DNA of 64,000 nucleotides from Syngnathus acus (taxonomy: Eukaryota > Chordata > Actinopteri > Syngnathiformes > Syngnathidae), in NCBI RefSeq assembly GCF_901709675.1, contig NC_051095.1:20055456-20119455 (forward strand). The letters are read 5' to 3'. Position numbers and translations under genes: made by a program. The notes under the pieces are model-generated. The model was not told the origin of the DNA and did no database searches. It worked only from the letters and a program-made list of their open reading frames with translations. Below, in pieces: positions 1 to 13,839 of this stretch (its first letter is position 1; each line of letters begins with the position of its first letter).

Positions 1-92
1 AGACGCCTATTCATATAAAGGGGGTGCTTCCAACCTCAATGGGAGACTGACTTCCTGTAAATTTTAGAGAATAGTTTCTTGATACTTTAGTG

Positions 93-440
93 CAGGGGTC
101 ACCAACTATACAAGTCAGAGGGGCAGAATTTTACCAGAAAGTCCTCTAGGGAGCCGGACCCACAAATAAAAATTAAATAAAATTAAGTTTTGGCATAATA
201 ATTATTTGATGTTTATTGTCTATATATTCTTTTCCATTTAATTACAAAACTGAAGGCATTTTTAGCTTTTATAATCTCAGTTGTAGTTTTGAGTTGCTTT
301 TGTGTTAACCACGTGATATTTCCTCTTTGAGCCTCAAAATGTTGGGTAGGCTTGCTGTCGGGCGATGATCACTGCTTTCCTGGGTCTGCTCACGACACGT
401 CTATAGAATTTCATGTTGTTAAGTGAAACTAGGTAGGACA
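93..440. repeat. Old interspersed repeat copy, related to 59780-60200
   Basis: The copy begins near a CAGGGGTCACCAAC terminus typical of degenerate hAT elements. Its AT-rich middle and the following attacaaaactgaaggcatt segment (241-260) align with the repeat at 59780-60200. The copy here lacks the small TA-flanked element present in that one. Confidence 0.5.
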
Positions 441-648
441 AATTTGTCTTTAAAGTAGAACAGGAAATGGCCATTTATAACTATGACTAAAAATGGACGC
501 TTCTAACCAAAGTTTGAGTGCAATGGAGCCCAAATTGACAAGCTTCCAGTCAAAATGTGAGACTGTGTGTGTTCTCTGGCATGGTTTTGTCTACTCATGA
601 TAGACATGCCAAGTGAATTTCATGTAAAAAGCTTTGCGGGTTAATTTA

Positions 649-3486
<2,838 letters not shown>

Positions 3487-5910
3487 GTTGGCAGTGTGTC
3501 TCCCAACCTCTCGGGTTCTAAAAACTTTCCGTCAGCGAGTTCAGCATGGGTGTCGCTTATCTGTGGGGAAGAATTCAAATGTATTTAACGTCAACAAACA
3601 AAGCTTGTTAATGACCACCTTTGCAATAAAGACCGACTAAGGCACAATTACATTCAAAGACTTGGAGCCAAACAGTGACAGCTTCAAAAGAACCTGCTTC
3701 ATAGCCAACCAAATAAAATGAAACATCTATATTTTGCTGGTGTCTTGCCTAAGGCCTGGATCTGCACGCTACACACGTGGTGGCTGGGGAGTAGCGGTTG
3801 CGCGTGCACGTCTCCGAACGGAAACACCAAATAAACATTTTGCCCCAATTATATGAATTTTGAGATCGTCTGGAGCCAAAATTGTAATCATGATTAAAAT
3901 TCCCAATGGAAAAACACATTTTCCCTGCCAGTAGGACTTTAGTCACAGTGTACCACCAGAGGGCAAAGTGTCTTTATGAGGATCAAATCAGCTCTTCGGT
4001 TTTATTCCACAATGAAACTCCGTCACAAGACTCTCAGCTTGTATCGAATCAATGGCAGTGTACTCCGTGAGATATATTAAAAGCAGTCCAGCAGTAAACG
4101 GGAGCAAATATGACTTTTAATAGGCTATATGAGCAAATACGTTGAATGTTTCCTATTATGATCACAGACACGAAAATAAAGACAGTATCAGTATTAGCAC
4201 AATTTGGGACGAAAGGAAAAAAACTAAACATTAAATGTTTAACCTTGGTCTAAAGTCTAACCCAAAATTATATCTTAAAAGCTCTTGAATTATTTTAAAA
4301 TCAAGTACTCCACCGAGTCTCTCATTTCAGTTTTCATACTTTTTTTAAACGATTTGTTTTTGTCCATTAATCATCAACGTACAAACATTCGTGGTAACCT
4401 CCGTTATTTTACCCTTTCTCCGTGACATGTCACGTAGAAGTTCTTGTAAACAAGTGAAGCTTAGCCTGGCAGGGGTGCAAGGAAAGCCTAGTGGCCCACC
4501 AGGATTGTAAAACGCTGAAGGAAACCCTTGTATGAAAATAAAAAAAATAAAAAATAAAAATAATAATAAATAAAAATAAAAAAACAACGAAAGGGTTGTG
4601 TGTTTAGTTTTATGTTAAATGTTTTATGTCAACTGGGATGTCATGAAACAGTCTTTAAAGCATGCGCAGGAGGAGTAGAATTAGTCACGCGCTTGCAGCA
4701 AGCAACACTGGTGTTGAACCAATGGTGTTCACACACCGCAATGCATGGCCTGTTGTGTTCTTGGGGGGCTGGAACAAACTAATGGCATTTCAGTTCATTT
4801 CAGTGCAATTTAGCTCGGAAATTAAGGCCCAACTTTAATGAAAATGTCTACCAATAATGTACATTTCTTTCTTCTATTCATTTTTTAAAATCACACGTTT
4901 ATGGATGCACCTTTTCATCCTGAACAGTAGCTGTAATGCTACTTGCCAAGAGGAGTCTGTTTGCAGCCCAGGGTCATGTACTCATGACAAACAACTCATT
5001 AGTCATGTTTCATTCCAACACTGTTTGTTGTAAGTGAATTTTTAAAACTAGCCCAACCCAACTCAAAATCACAAAACAGACATGGTAATAACTGAGATTA
5101 TAGCACTATTTATACAAGGGCTGAACGATTAAGTTTAATTGCCTCCCGCCGTCAATATAGTGATTGCAATTTAAAATGCTTTTTTTTTTTTTTATTCAAA
5201 GTCACCTTTTCGCATATTACACTAACAATACACTAACAATAAACAAATCTGTATGACAATAAATAACAGATTGATTAAACAAAACTGTTTCTAGGTTCTT
5301 CTATATTTGGTTGACGCCAAAATAAAGGCAAATGAACCACGAATTAATATTTTAATATTAATATTTATTTATCTACTTGAATTACAGTTTGAGTCAGACT
5401 TTCAACGCACCTCACGAAATTCTACACAAAAGTGTGGCAGCTACAATAATAAAACCAAATGTCTGGCATTATCACTACAATTTTACATGTTTCATGAAAC
5501 TGCATAAACATGACTTGTTCAACATAAGTAAACCCAATCCGGTAACAGGCAGCCAGTCTTCTCCCATTGCCAAATCACCGGATGGGCACAGGCCAGGAAT
5601 ATTCCCCCGACGAGAAGGCTTCACCTTGGAGGTGGCTACGCGGACCAGAAACATTGAAACAGCACCAGGGCTACGACTAGCCAGTATTACGCAAAGATAA
5701 CACGACTCGGGTGATCTAAAAATAGGATTCGTGACGACAGGTTACATGAAAGCGACAAGTTAATCGCGCCAATTTAAACCTGTTACGACCGTGCTAGCCA
5801 TCAAATAGTAAAACAACAAAATTCAACGAAGCTAGTCGATGTTAGCCATCCTTGAGACAGTTAACGCGGATTGCCAGTGCGCCATACACAATATATTTTT
5901 GTTCTATTAC

Positions 5911-6110
5911 CTCAGTAAAAGGAGTCGTCCACTCTGTCGACCGTCGATGCGGTGCTTAAGGGTCCCCGCTAATGTCTCCAAAAAGCTTTTGTGCTCATCT
6001 TGCCATTGTGGATTTGACAAATCGCAGAGAGCGTCTGCCTTCGCTCGGATGCCACGAAAAGTCGGCCAGAAGCCAGCCGCGAAGTCACGTGACACGAATC
6101 CGGAAGTAGA
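5911..6110 (-). promoter_or_regulatory. CpG-rich promoter and putative first non-coding exon of the slc36a-type gene
   Basis: This block is GC- and CpG-rich against AT-rich surroundings. It contains a perfect ETS site (ccggaagt, 6100-6107) and a palindromic GTCACGTGAC at 6084-6093. On the minus strand it ends at a good splice donor (CTGAG then GTAATA) at 5911/5910, which suits a non-coding exon 1 spliced to the exon at 3453-3560. A second possible 5' exon ends at 5625 (CCAAG then GTGAAG). No TATA box is seen. The transcription start is not determined. Confidence 0.6.
6084..6093. promoter_or_regulatory. CLEAR/E-box palindrome GTCACGTGAC
   Basis: The sequence is an exact match to the CLEAR consensus bound by TFEB, TFE3 and MITF, and lies 7 bp from an ETS site in the putative slc36a promoter. 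Use by TFEB is inferred from the motif and from the lysosomal role of SLC36A1-type transporters. Confidence 0.55.
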
Positions 6111-6119
6111 CTCCCGTGT

Positions 6120-9100
6120 GCGAAATCGTACTGTTGCTATGGAAACAAAAATGTTTCTTTTTTTTACGGCCACACGGCCGCAGGACCATGTAACAAATAC
6201 AAACACATTTTTGAATTCGCCAAAACTTTTTTTTTATGTGGCATTTGTTGTTTTTTTGTTTTTGTTTTTTCTTCATGAGCAATGTTTTGACTTCAGTTGC
6301 AGTTGCAATAATGAATCTGCGGAAGGCAGCAAAGCTCCATCAAACACCATTATGGACGCAACCCATAGGTTAGCATGAAGCTGTTAAGCTATGAATGAAT
6401 AATAAAAATAGTATTACCATGAATTTCATTATTTTATTTGGACCACTTTGCAGTTACACAGTGGATTTGTGTTTCCTATGTTATGAAAGCAATTTAGTGA
6501 CTTTTTGTCCGAAAAGCTGTTTTTCTTATTTGGGTTGTTTTCTCCTTCTTGAAATGGACATGCAGCTTTTGTATCTAGATCTACATTGTTTTTAGGCAAC
6601 TGTAGCAGGGGTATTCCCCTTTCAGCAAGTGCACTATAAAATCACTGCATTCTTGTGGCGAATGAAGAAAAAAATGGAATCAGGGTTTTTATTTCAACAT
6701 TTAAGACACATTTCAAAAACAAAAAATCCCGATGCAATACTCCTATTATAAAGAACAAGTTCACACATTTCCATTTGCAACCTATAATAAATAAAAGATA
6801 GGGTTGTAACAGGATTAATGGGTTATTCTGGGGCATTTACATTTAGTAACATGCACGGGTCTGTGAATACTAAAAAGGTGGCGAGAATAATAAGCCTAAA
6901 GTTTATGTTTAATGCTGAAGATATTTCTTGGATATTGGATTGGTGGTTGTGGATGTGTCATGAATGATTTGATGTTCATTTAGGAAAATCCTTTCATGAC
7001 CTGAAAAGCCCATTGAGAGAAACATGCTCTTATTCAGTGATTCCCAACCACTGTTGGCAAACAAACAACGGAATAGTACCTTTGAGTTCAACTAAAGAGG
7101 CACACATTTCACTCTGAAAAAGTACAATTCTAAGTAAATCAAAGTTCCCAGCTACATCACGTTGTTGTTTTTTTGCAAGGGTGGGGTGACATCAGGAGTT
7201 GAGGTCCATCCTTGTGAGTGTTCTCATTATGGATTCATGTGTTTGACAGTTATGTCTCATTCAATAAATGGATGAAAGTGCGCCAACAACTATGTCTCTC
7301 CTTGGCCACATACCACGTGCTTAACACCTTCACAGCTGTGGATTTTTATATTACTACAGTTGTACTTGTATTTGAATGTTTTTTCAACTTGAAGATTTGT
7401 TAGAGGGTCCAACGCAGCTTGTCTGTTAAATTCACATTTGAAATCACTGTAATGACAAACAGTAGATCTGTGTAGACGGCGGTGTAGCATCACTTTGGAT
7501 TTTAGGTGGGCACAGCTTTTGAGCAAAGGATAAAGATTAGATTGTGAATCTCTTCTTGTCACATCGATTATGGGGAAAGAAATGGCAACATTTTGGAAAA
7601 TCAAAAAAGATGATGCAGTTCATGAAGTAAATTGCAAATGGCATTTAAAAAGCCACTGATGTTTGACTCGAGCCATGCAGTAAGTCAGCGTTTCTCACAG
7701 CACATTTCATAGTTGTATGATTTTTTTTTTCTTTTTAAAGCAAAATGTTTCAAAAACAAATAATGACACTAACACATGTAGTAGACGCAGGAAGCAATAA
7801 AGCAATGTCAGTCAGATGTTGGGTCAAAAGCCAAAGAATAAAAAAAAAAAGTAAGTTGTATTAAGTATTGTATTGTATTGTATTGTATTAGCAATGTGAC
7901 TGACAAGTCAACATGGAATGAGCACGTCAAATGCCTCTACAATACTTCAAAACAAATATACCCCCGCCCCCCTCCACCCACACACAATATGGATTACTCA
8001 AAGGAGGAGTTTGCAGTTAAAAAAAATGTCACATAGTATGTTAAAACTGTACACAAGACCTCGCAGTAGATTATTTTCAAAATAATCTTTGGAGAAATCA
8101 TCCCTCTCTGACCCCATCTAATGCCTCCACGTACATTTTATTTTCTGTTATTGTTTTACTGCGCCTGGAGAGACTGAAGGAGTGACCAAAGGGTGCTGTC
8201 AATCATTTGCTAAGCATGTACCCTCCCAGCAACACGCTAAAGACATCTCTTTTGGATTTTTAATTGACTATTAACAAATAAATAAATGAAAACAAAAATA
8301 AAATCACAGTGCATTGAAACAGAATCATTTGGATTTACTTAATTCAGAAATGTTCATCGGTTGCACGTGATTTAAAATGAGATGAACAGATGTAATTTTC
8401 CCGCGTTTTTGTCAAAAATGAACAAATGTCAGTTTAACACATTTTAATCTTGTGCAACCAAAAATCAAGCCAATGAGTTTTAACACACTCCATTACGAAT
8501 AAGTGGGAATGAGACTTCTTCTACTGACCACACTGCTCTTCTCAAAAAGAAGGCTTCATTTGCTCCTTACACGCTGAGTTTTTAAATGACGTCATTTAAA
8601 ATGTTACCGTTACTTTGAATCATCAACCTCTCAGAATTTCGGCCCATATGCACTTATTGGATATCAGAGAAGAAGTTCTCCAAGGAACTGACAAAACAAA
8701 ATGGTCCAGGCGATATGATGATAAATTGTCAAGATATACAGTTTTACTCTAATTTGAAGGCATTTTTTGATCAGATTTTGCAAAGATGAAATCACAAATG
8801 TTCCACAAAAAGGGTATTTTGCCCAACAACAGAGAGACTTAATTTTCAACAGCCGATTTTGGTATTTTGTGCTCAGGTGTAAGTAGCCAGGCCTATCAGT
8901 CTCAGCATTTTTATGAAATATTGCCACAATGATGGCTTTTGTTTTTTTTTAGATATTTTAGAAGCTTTTTATGGCTGTAAAAAAAAACATTTTGCCATGA
9001 TCTAAATGTTCCCACTTCATGTTTTAAGTCGTCACAAAAGCAAAAAATGTTAGCATCAAAGTCACTATCTGTTTGACAAGATTAGTTTTACAAAATCAAA

Positions 9101-9347
9101 TTTCCTCCAGTTTTTAGTCGGAAATCAGTGCTTTTGGTGAAACTGTTATTTTTACTGATTTCTAAAGCCTCTGTAAAAAGATAGAAACTAACCGTGGTCT
9201 TTAGGTAGGTTGGTCACTTGTATTGTCACGTAAAACAGTTTTGTGGTCATGAAAGATCAGTCAAAATGCTCTAAAATTCTGTAAATAGCCTCGAGAAGTC
9301 TAAATTGAAAATGGCTGCCATTGAACCAGTTGATTGATTTTTTTTGT
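6120..9347. other. Non-coding interval between the slc36a promoter and the hAT element
   Basis: AT-rich, with only short open frames that have no recognisable domains. Simple sequence includes homopolymer tracts and a (tattg)n run near 7865-7893. No gene is supported. Confidence 0.6.
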
Positions 9348-9355
9348 GTCACAAC

Positions 9356-10117
9356 TAGGGGTGTAACGATTCATCGATACACATCGATTAATCGATATAA
9401 TGCTCTACGATTTATTGGCATCGATGCTAAACATAAACATCGATTTATATCGCCGTGTTTGACCTCGGACATTAGACGCGACTTTATTTTGAAATCCAGT
9501 TCATTGTTGCTTGCTTCCTCTTTCCGGGAGCAGTACGCGGCGTGTTGTGTTGTGAGCAGAGCAGGCACGTGAAAGGGGAGCCGACAACTACGCGGCTCCT
9601 GGGCTGGTGCTATGGCTAGTGTCCACGAAGACGAGGAAATTCGCTCCCCTTTGGGCTTCAAGTCATTCGTTTGGAAGCACTTTGGATTCCAAAGAAAAGA
9701 TGGCTCAACGGACAATTACAATTATTGTAAATAAATAGTTCAGTACTGCACTTTAAAGTTAATGGTATTACAAAAAAAGAAAGAATATTCATTTTTCTTT
9801 ACTTATGAGAAAAAATATAGGAATTTGATAAAGTTCAGTGTTAAAATAAGCACTTTGTATACTACAATACTCTTGTAATTTCCTAAATAAAGAGTTTGCA
9901 GTACCTTGTTGATTTTGCGTATGAATTGTTATAAATCAGGATATTGTTCTATATTTTTTATTTAAAAAAAATATATATATATCGATCGTGGAGCACTATA
10001 TCGTGATGTATCGTGAATGAATCACAGCAGGCTTTAAGATATTGGCAAATATCGTATCGTGGTTCTTTGTATCGATATGATATCGTATCGTGACAAAACC
10101 CGCGATTTACACCCCTA
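9356..10117 (+). mobile_element. Complete non-autonomous hAT element with BED-finger remnant
   Basis: The terminal inverted repeats are TAGGGGTGTAA at the left end and TTACACCCCTA at the right. Perfect 8-bp target duplications (GTCACAAC at 9348-9355 and 10118-10125) bound the element, which is diagnostic of the hAT superfamily. Clusters of atcgat/tatcg repeats lie inside each end. The 762-bp interior has no full transposase. A 40-codon frame at 9612-9734 contains a VWKHFGF block and a terminal Cys, resembling the start of a BED zinc finger from ZBED-like hAT transposases. The element therefore looks like an internally deleted derivative moved in trans. Confidence 0.9.
9612..9734 (+). pseudogene. 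Truncated BED-type zinc-finger reading frame inside the hAT element
   Basis: An ATG-initiated 40-residue frame has an acidic start (VHEDEE), then FKSFVWKHFGF and a single Cys just before the stop. BED fingers open with a conserved aromatic block of this type and need a C2-H-C/H metal set. Only the first metal ligand remains, so the finger cannot fold. Confidence 0.55.
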
Positions 10118-10391
10118 GTCACAACCAAACAAAAGCTTGGAAAACCTGCAAGTTGGGGTGCTCTCAAGTCCAGGTACCACTGTAAAAACTTGATCCCTTA
10201 AAAAAGCTACAATGTAACGGGGGAGCACTGAGACTGAATGTTAATTTTGGAATGGGACAAAACAAAAGTTCCACACTGATGACTGTCCACAGTCAAGTCA
10301 AGGAGATGAGTAACCACCAGTTCCAAGTATGTGTGTTAAAGATATCAAGGACTCGCTTCACTGTAGCTGGGAGGGGGATTAAAAAATGCTT

Positions 10392-12119
10392 TTAAGACTG
10401 CTTGACCTTGTTCTTTTCCTGGTCATTGACATGCTGCTGATGTTGCGGCTGCTGCTCCTCCCTGCTCTCCTCCCTCTCCGGTCGCTCGTCGCTCTGCCGG
10501 GCTATGAGCAGCCGGCAGGTGAGCAGGATGCCGAAGACCAGCGCGTGGGCGTAGCGCTTGAGGGGGTCGCCGACCAGCTGGTGGAAGAACAGCACGGCCA
10601 GCATGACCAGCAGCAAAATAAAGTTGGCTACATCCTTGGGCCTGCCCGGCACCAGGGTCAGGACCACGCCGCAGGCCACCTCCAGGGAGCCGATGATCTT
10701 GCGGAGCAACACGGAGGTCACACCAATCTTTTTCAGGCCAGGCAGAGCTTTGGCATAGCTCTTGTACGCCCGTTTCTACAGGAAAGCACATGGAACAAAT
10801 TAAAGTATACTGACTTTTTTCTTCAAACACTACTTCGACATGATTATTGCTAAAAAGATCCACCAATAAGCTCATATAGGCCAACATTCCAAAGTGTTAA
10901 CTCCAAGTTGACACATCCAAGTTACCGTCACCGTCGGAAGTGCTTATGTTATGTTTTTCAGATGGAGCAGCACACTGTGCATTTAATTACCGTAATGTGC
11001 AAACTAATTGGCATTTTACATTCTATTTCAGTAGGCTATGTGGTTACACGTCGCATTTATAAAGCTCTAAACAGGTTTGTAACATAATTTGCTTGTACAG
11101 TGAACTCCTGCACATTTGTGGTTCAGCACTGGCACATTTTGGGGTCGACCTATCTTCAAGATTTCACCGACTTGCTCGTTTTGTGCTCAGGCCACAAATA
11201 AAAGTTTGCTCTGGCGCCCTCTTGTGGTATCTTGATGCCAAACTACCATGTTAAAATAGGTTGAAGTGCTTATTTACGACAAAATATGTGCTTTTCTGCC
11301 ATATTGTGGCATCCCAAAGTCAAAGAACTAGGTTGAAGTGAGTTTAGGAGCATTATTTAAACAAAAGGGGTGCTTTGCCATCGTCTTGTGGCTTCCTGGT
11401 GTCATAGAACTATATTGAAATGAGTTGATGAGCTTCAATATGACAAAAAGAAGTTCTTTACCACATTCCTGTGGGCTCTAAATATGATTGGAAACCTCTC
11501 TGGTGTGTCATTCACGTGAGGACTCCTCTGGTAGGGCTCAGTCCCTATTCCCTGCGAATGTGGGGGTTTTCTTATTCTGCTACATCCCCCAAAACAACCA
11601 AATTTTTGCACTGTACAGTTAATATGACAACATATAAAGAAAATGGTTTGTGTTTTTAACTCGCAACACAACACAAATTAAATCTTAATCAAAAACCGTT
11701 GGGGCACTCTTAAGTCAATGTACCACCACTGTACTTGTTTTATAGTAACACTTTTTTGAGGTAACAATATAATTTTGTTGTCACGTTTTATATACACGGC
11801 GGCACGGTGACGCACTGGTTAGCACGTCCGCCTCACAGTTCAGAGGGTGCGGCCCTCCCTGTGTGGAGTTTGCATGTTCTCCCCGTGCCTGTGTGGGTTT
11901 TCTCCGGGCAATCCGGTTTCCTCCCACATCCCCAAAACATGCATGGTAGGCTGATTGAGCACTCTAAATTGCCAGTGAGTGTGAGTGCGAATGATTGTTC
12001 GTCTCTGTGTGCCCCCGTTCATGGTGTTCCCAGCCTACTGCCCGATGACTGCTGGGATAGGCACGCCCGCGACCCCCGTTGGCACAAAGGGTACAGAAAA
12101 TGGATGGATATGATGGATG

Positions 12120-12207
<88 letters not shown>

Positions 12208-12602
12208 ATTATGTATGCTGCAGTTATTTGGTCAATTGATTAATATTAGTGAGGCTATTTTAATCTATCTTCGGCCTACTTTGTGCGCTGATGTGTTGGC
12301 AGCAGCCATACAACACGTTTATGCCATTTTACAGCGAGGATGTTTCAGAAAGGATCTAAGTGGAGGATATTACGAGATAATGGTGAAATAAAAGAGAACG
12401 TTGAGAGCTTATTTTGCGGTTAGTTTAATATTGGGTCAGCATTCACAGAACAATGGCCTCCCCCCACCTCTCATTCACTCACCATCTCGCTGTACGCGTC
12501 TTTGCTGAGCCTCGGCGTCAGCTTAATGGTCCCCATGAAGACGAAGAACAAGCCGAGGGCGAAGGAGAGGGCCACGATGGTGATAGTCCTCGGTGAGGGC
12601 AT
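10392..12602 (-). CDS. tmem35a: TMEM35A / NACHO, nicotinic acetylcholine receptor chaperone
   Basis: Two exons: 12483-12602 (40 codons, start 12602-12600, ends exactly at a GTGAGT donor) and 10392-10775 (acceptor CTGTAG, TAA at 10394-10392). The 167-residue product has the length of mammalian TMEM35A. The N-terminus [12 protein letters not shown], the [11 protein letters not shown] loop, [18 protein letters not shown] and [17 protein letters not shown] are hallmarks of the family. Four hydrophobic segments are visible (about 7-24, 65-80, 87-102 and 110-125), followed by a polar tail rich in Glu, Gln and Arg. The protein sits in the endoplasmic reticulum and helps assemble neuronal nicotinic receptors. 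Its same-strand neighbour is arl13a. The tail after residue 130 is Gln-rich and variable, as expected for fish copies. Confidence 0.95.
11205..11480. repeat. Degenerate minisatellite, about 115-bp unit, in the tmem35a intron
   Basis: About two and a half diverged units contain cttgtggcatcc...gtcaaagaactagrttgaagtgagtt. Single related units occur elsewhere in the window, for example near 15735, 33590 and 45250. Confidence 0.6.
11796..12121 (+). mobile_element. tRNA-headed SINE, plus orientation
   Basis: The head ggttagcacgtccgcctcac resembles a tRNA with an A box. A conserved body follows (gtgtggagtttgcatgttct, gggttttctccgggc, ggtttcctcccacat, gctgggatagg) with a tail in (atgg)n. A second copy lies in the opposite orientation at 49437-49801. 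The B box is decayed in this copy. Confidence 0.75.
12122..12212. repeat. (TA)n microsatellite then (CA)n
   Basis: About 36 TA units follow the SINE tail directly, then a short CA run. It produces artificial Tyr-Ile frames on both strands. Confidence 0.95.
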
Positions 12603-12908
12603 TTTGGATCCCGCTGGAGTTTGCGACGAATGGGAATCGGTTGACCGGATGCTGCTGCCCGAATGCCTTGCCAAATAGTGATCCAGCACCTGCAACCTGC
12701 TCGTCTTCCGCGGGAGGGCGCGCAGCCTCTTAAAGGGACAGTTGCCGATTTACGATATAACCCGCGGGTGTCCTCGTTTTACGACGCGGTTGCGAATATT
12801 AGTAATACACACAAAAAAGTCTTTATTACAGTAGTAATTGCGTAAATACACTTTGAAAAACATTAAAAAAAAAACGGTAATTGAGCGTGCCTTCCTGCTA
12901 CTTAAAAG

Positions 12909-13217
12909 TTAAAAGTTAAAGTCCCAATGATCGTCACACACACACCTGGGTGTGGTGAAATTTGTCCTCTGCATTTAACCCATCCCCGTGTGATTTTAAT
13001 CCATCCCCTGAGGGAGAGGGGAGCAGTGAGCAGCAGCGGTGCCGCGCTCGGGAATCAGTTGGTGATCTAACCCCCCAATTCCAACCCTTAATGCTGAGTG
13101 CCAAGCAGGGAGGCAATGGGTCCCATTTTTATAGTCTTTGGTATGACCCGGCCGGGGTTTGAACCCACAACCTTCCAGTCTCAGGGCGGACACTCTACCA
13201 CTAGGCCACTGAGCTGA
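12909..13217 (-). mobile_element. tRNA-derived SINE, minus orientation
   Basis: Read on the minus strand, the head contains gtggcctagtggtagag (A box) and gggttcaaacccc (B box), so it is a Pol III tRNA-like promoter. The body runs to a 3' end of ttaaagttaactttta type at about 12909. Lack of a plausible full cloverleaf and the long body argue against a true tRNA gene. Confidence 0.75.
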
Positions 13218-13324
13218 GCTTGATGATGTATGTAGCTACACTTGCGTCTTTCTAAGCCTTGGGATGTCGAGACCTTCGCATTGTGTCCCTGATGACCTAC
13301 TGTACCAACAGACCTACCAATTTT

Positions 13325-13500
13325 TCACTCATCCATCCATCCATCCATCCATTCATCCATTCATCCACCTACCCAGCTAAACAGCCACCCATCCTTCCAT
13401 TCATACAGCCATCCACCCTTCTTCCATCATCCTTCTGTCCATGAAAACCAAACAAGCCACCAACCATTTATACATACATTCATACATACATCTATCCACT
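13325..13500. repeat. (catc)n-type simple repeat tract
   Basis: Imperfect runs of atcc/catt/tcat tetramers. It separates the SINE from the 3' end of arl13a. Confidence 0.8.
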
Positions 13501-13839
13501 CACTACTCAAGAAATTCATACCAGTAGCTATTTCTTCTTGTCTGTGCCTTCGAAAAACAAAATAATACTGTTACTGTACGTAATGCATTACAGGGAAATG
13601 ATTTTATTAGAAATGGAACAATAAAAAATTACACATTTGGCCATACATACATTTGGATCATTATTATTGTTATTAAATAAACAATGTGTCTCCACTACAT
13701 GATGGAATGTCAAGAAAAACCTATGAAAGACTCATGCATCCGATGGGAAATCGTCATTTGTGCATTGATATACATATGTTCTGTCCATTTTTGTGAGGAG
13801 AGGGATGACGTGATAACAAGCAGGGCTCTTTTTTTTCTC

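Noticed and set aside
5907-6206. 99-aa minus-strand open frame in the slc36a promoter
   Set aside because: GC-rich CpG promoter sequence gives open frames by chance. It has no domain, and the splice donor at 5910 cuts it, so it is better read as 5' UTR.
10386-10853. 155-aa plus frame over tmem35a exon 2
   Set aside because: Antisense to a clearly conserved two-exon gene.
11807-12391. 194-aa plus frame with a long Tyr-Ile run
   Set aside because: It is made of a SINE and a (TA)n microsatellite.
12909-13217. Possible tRNA gene on minus strand (A and B boxes)
   Set aside because: The tRNA-like head is joined to a long body found in fish SINEs, and the stem pairing is poor.
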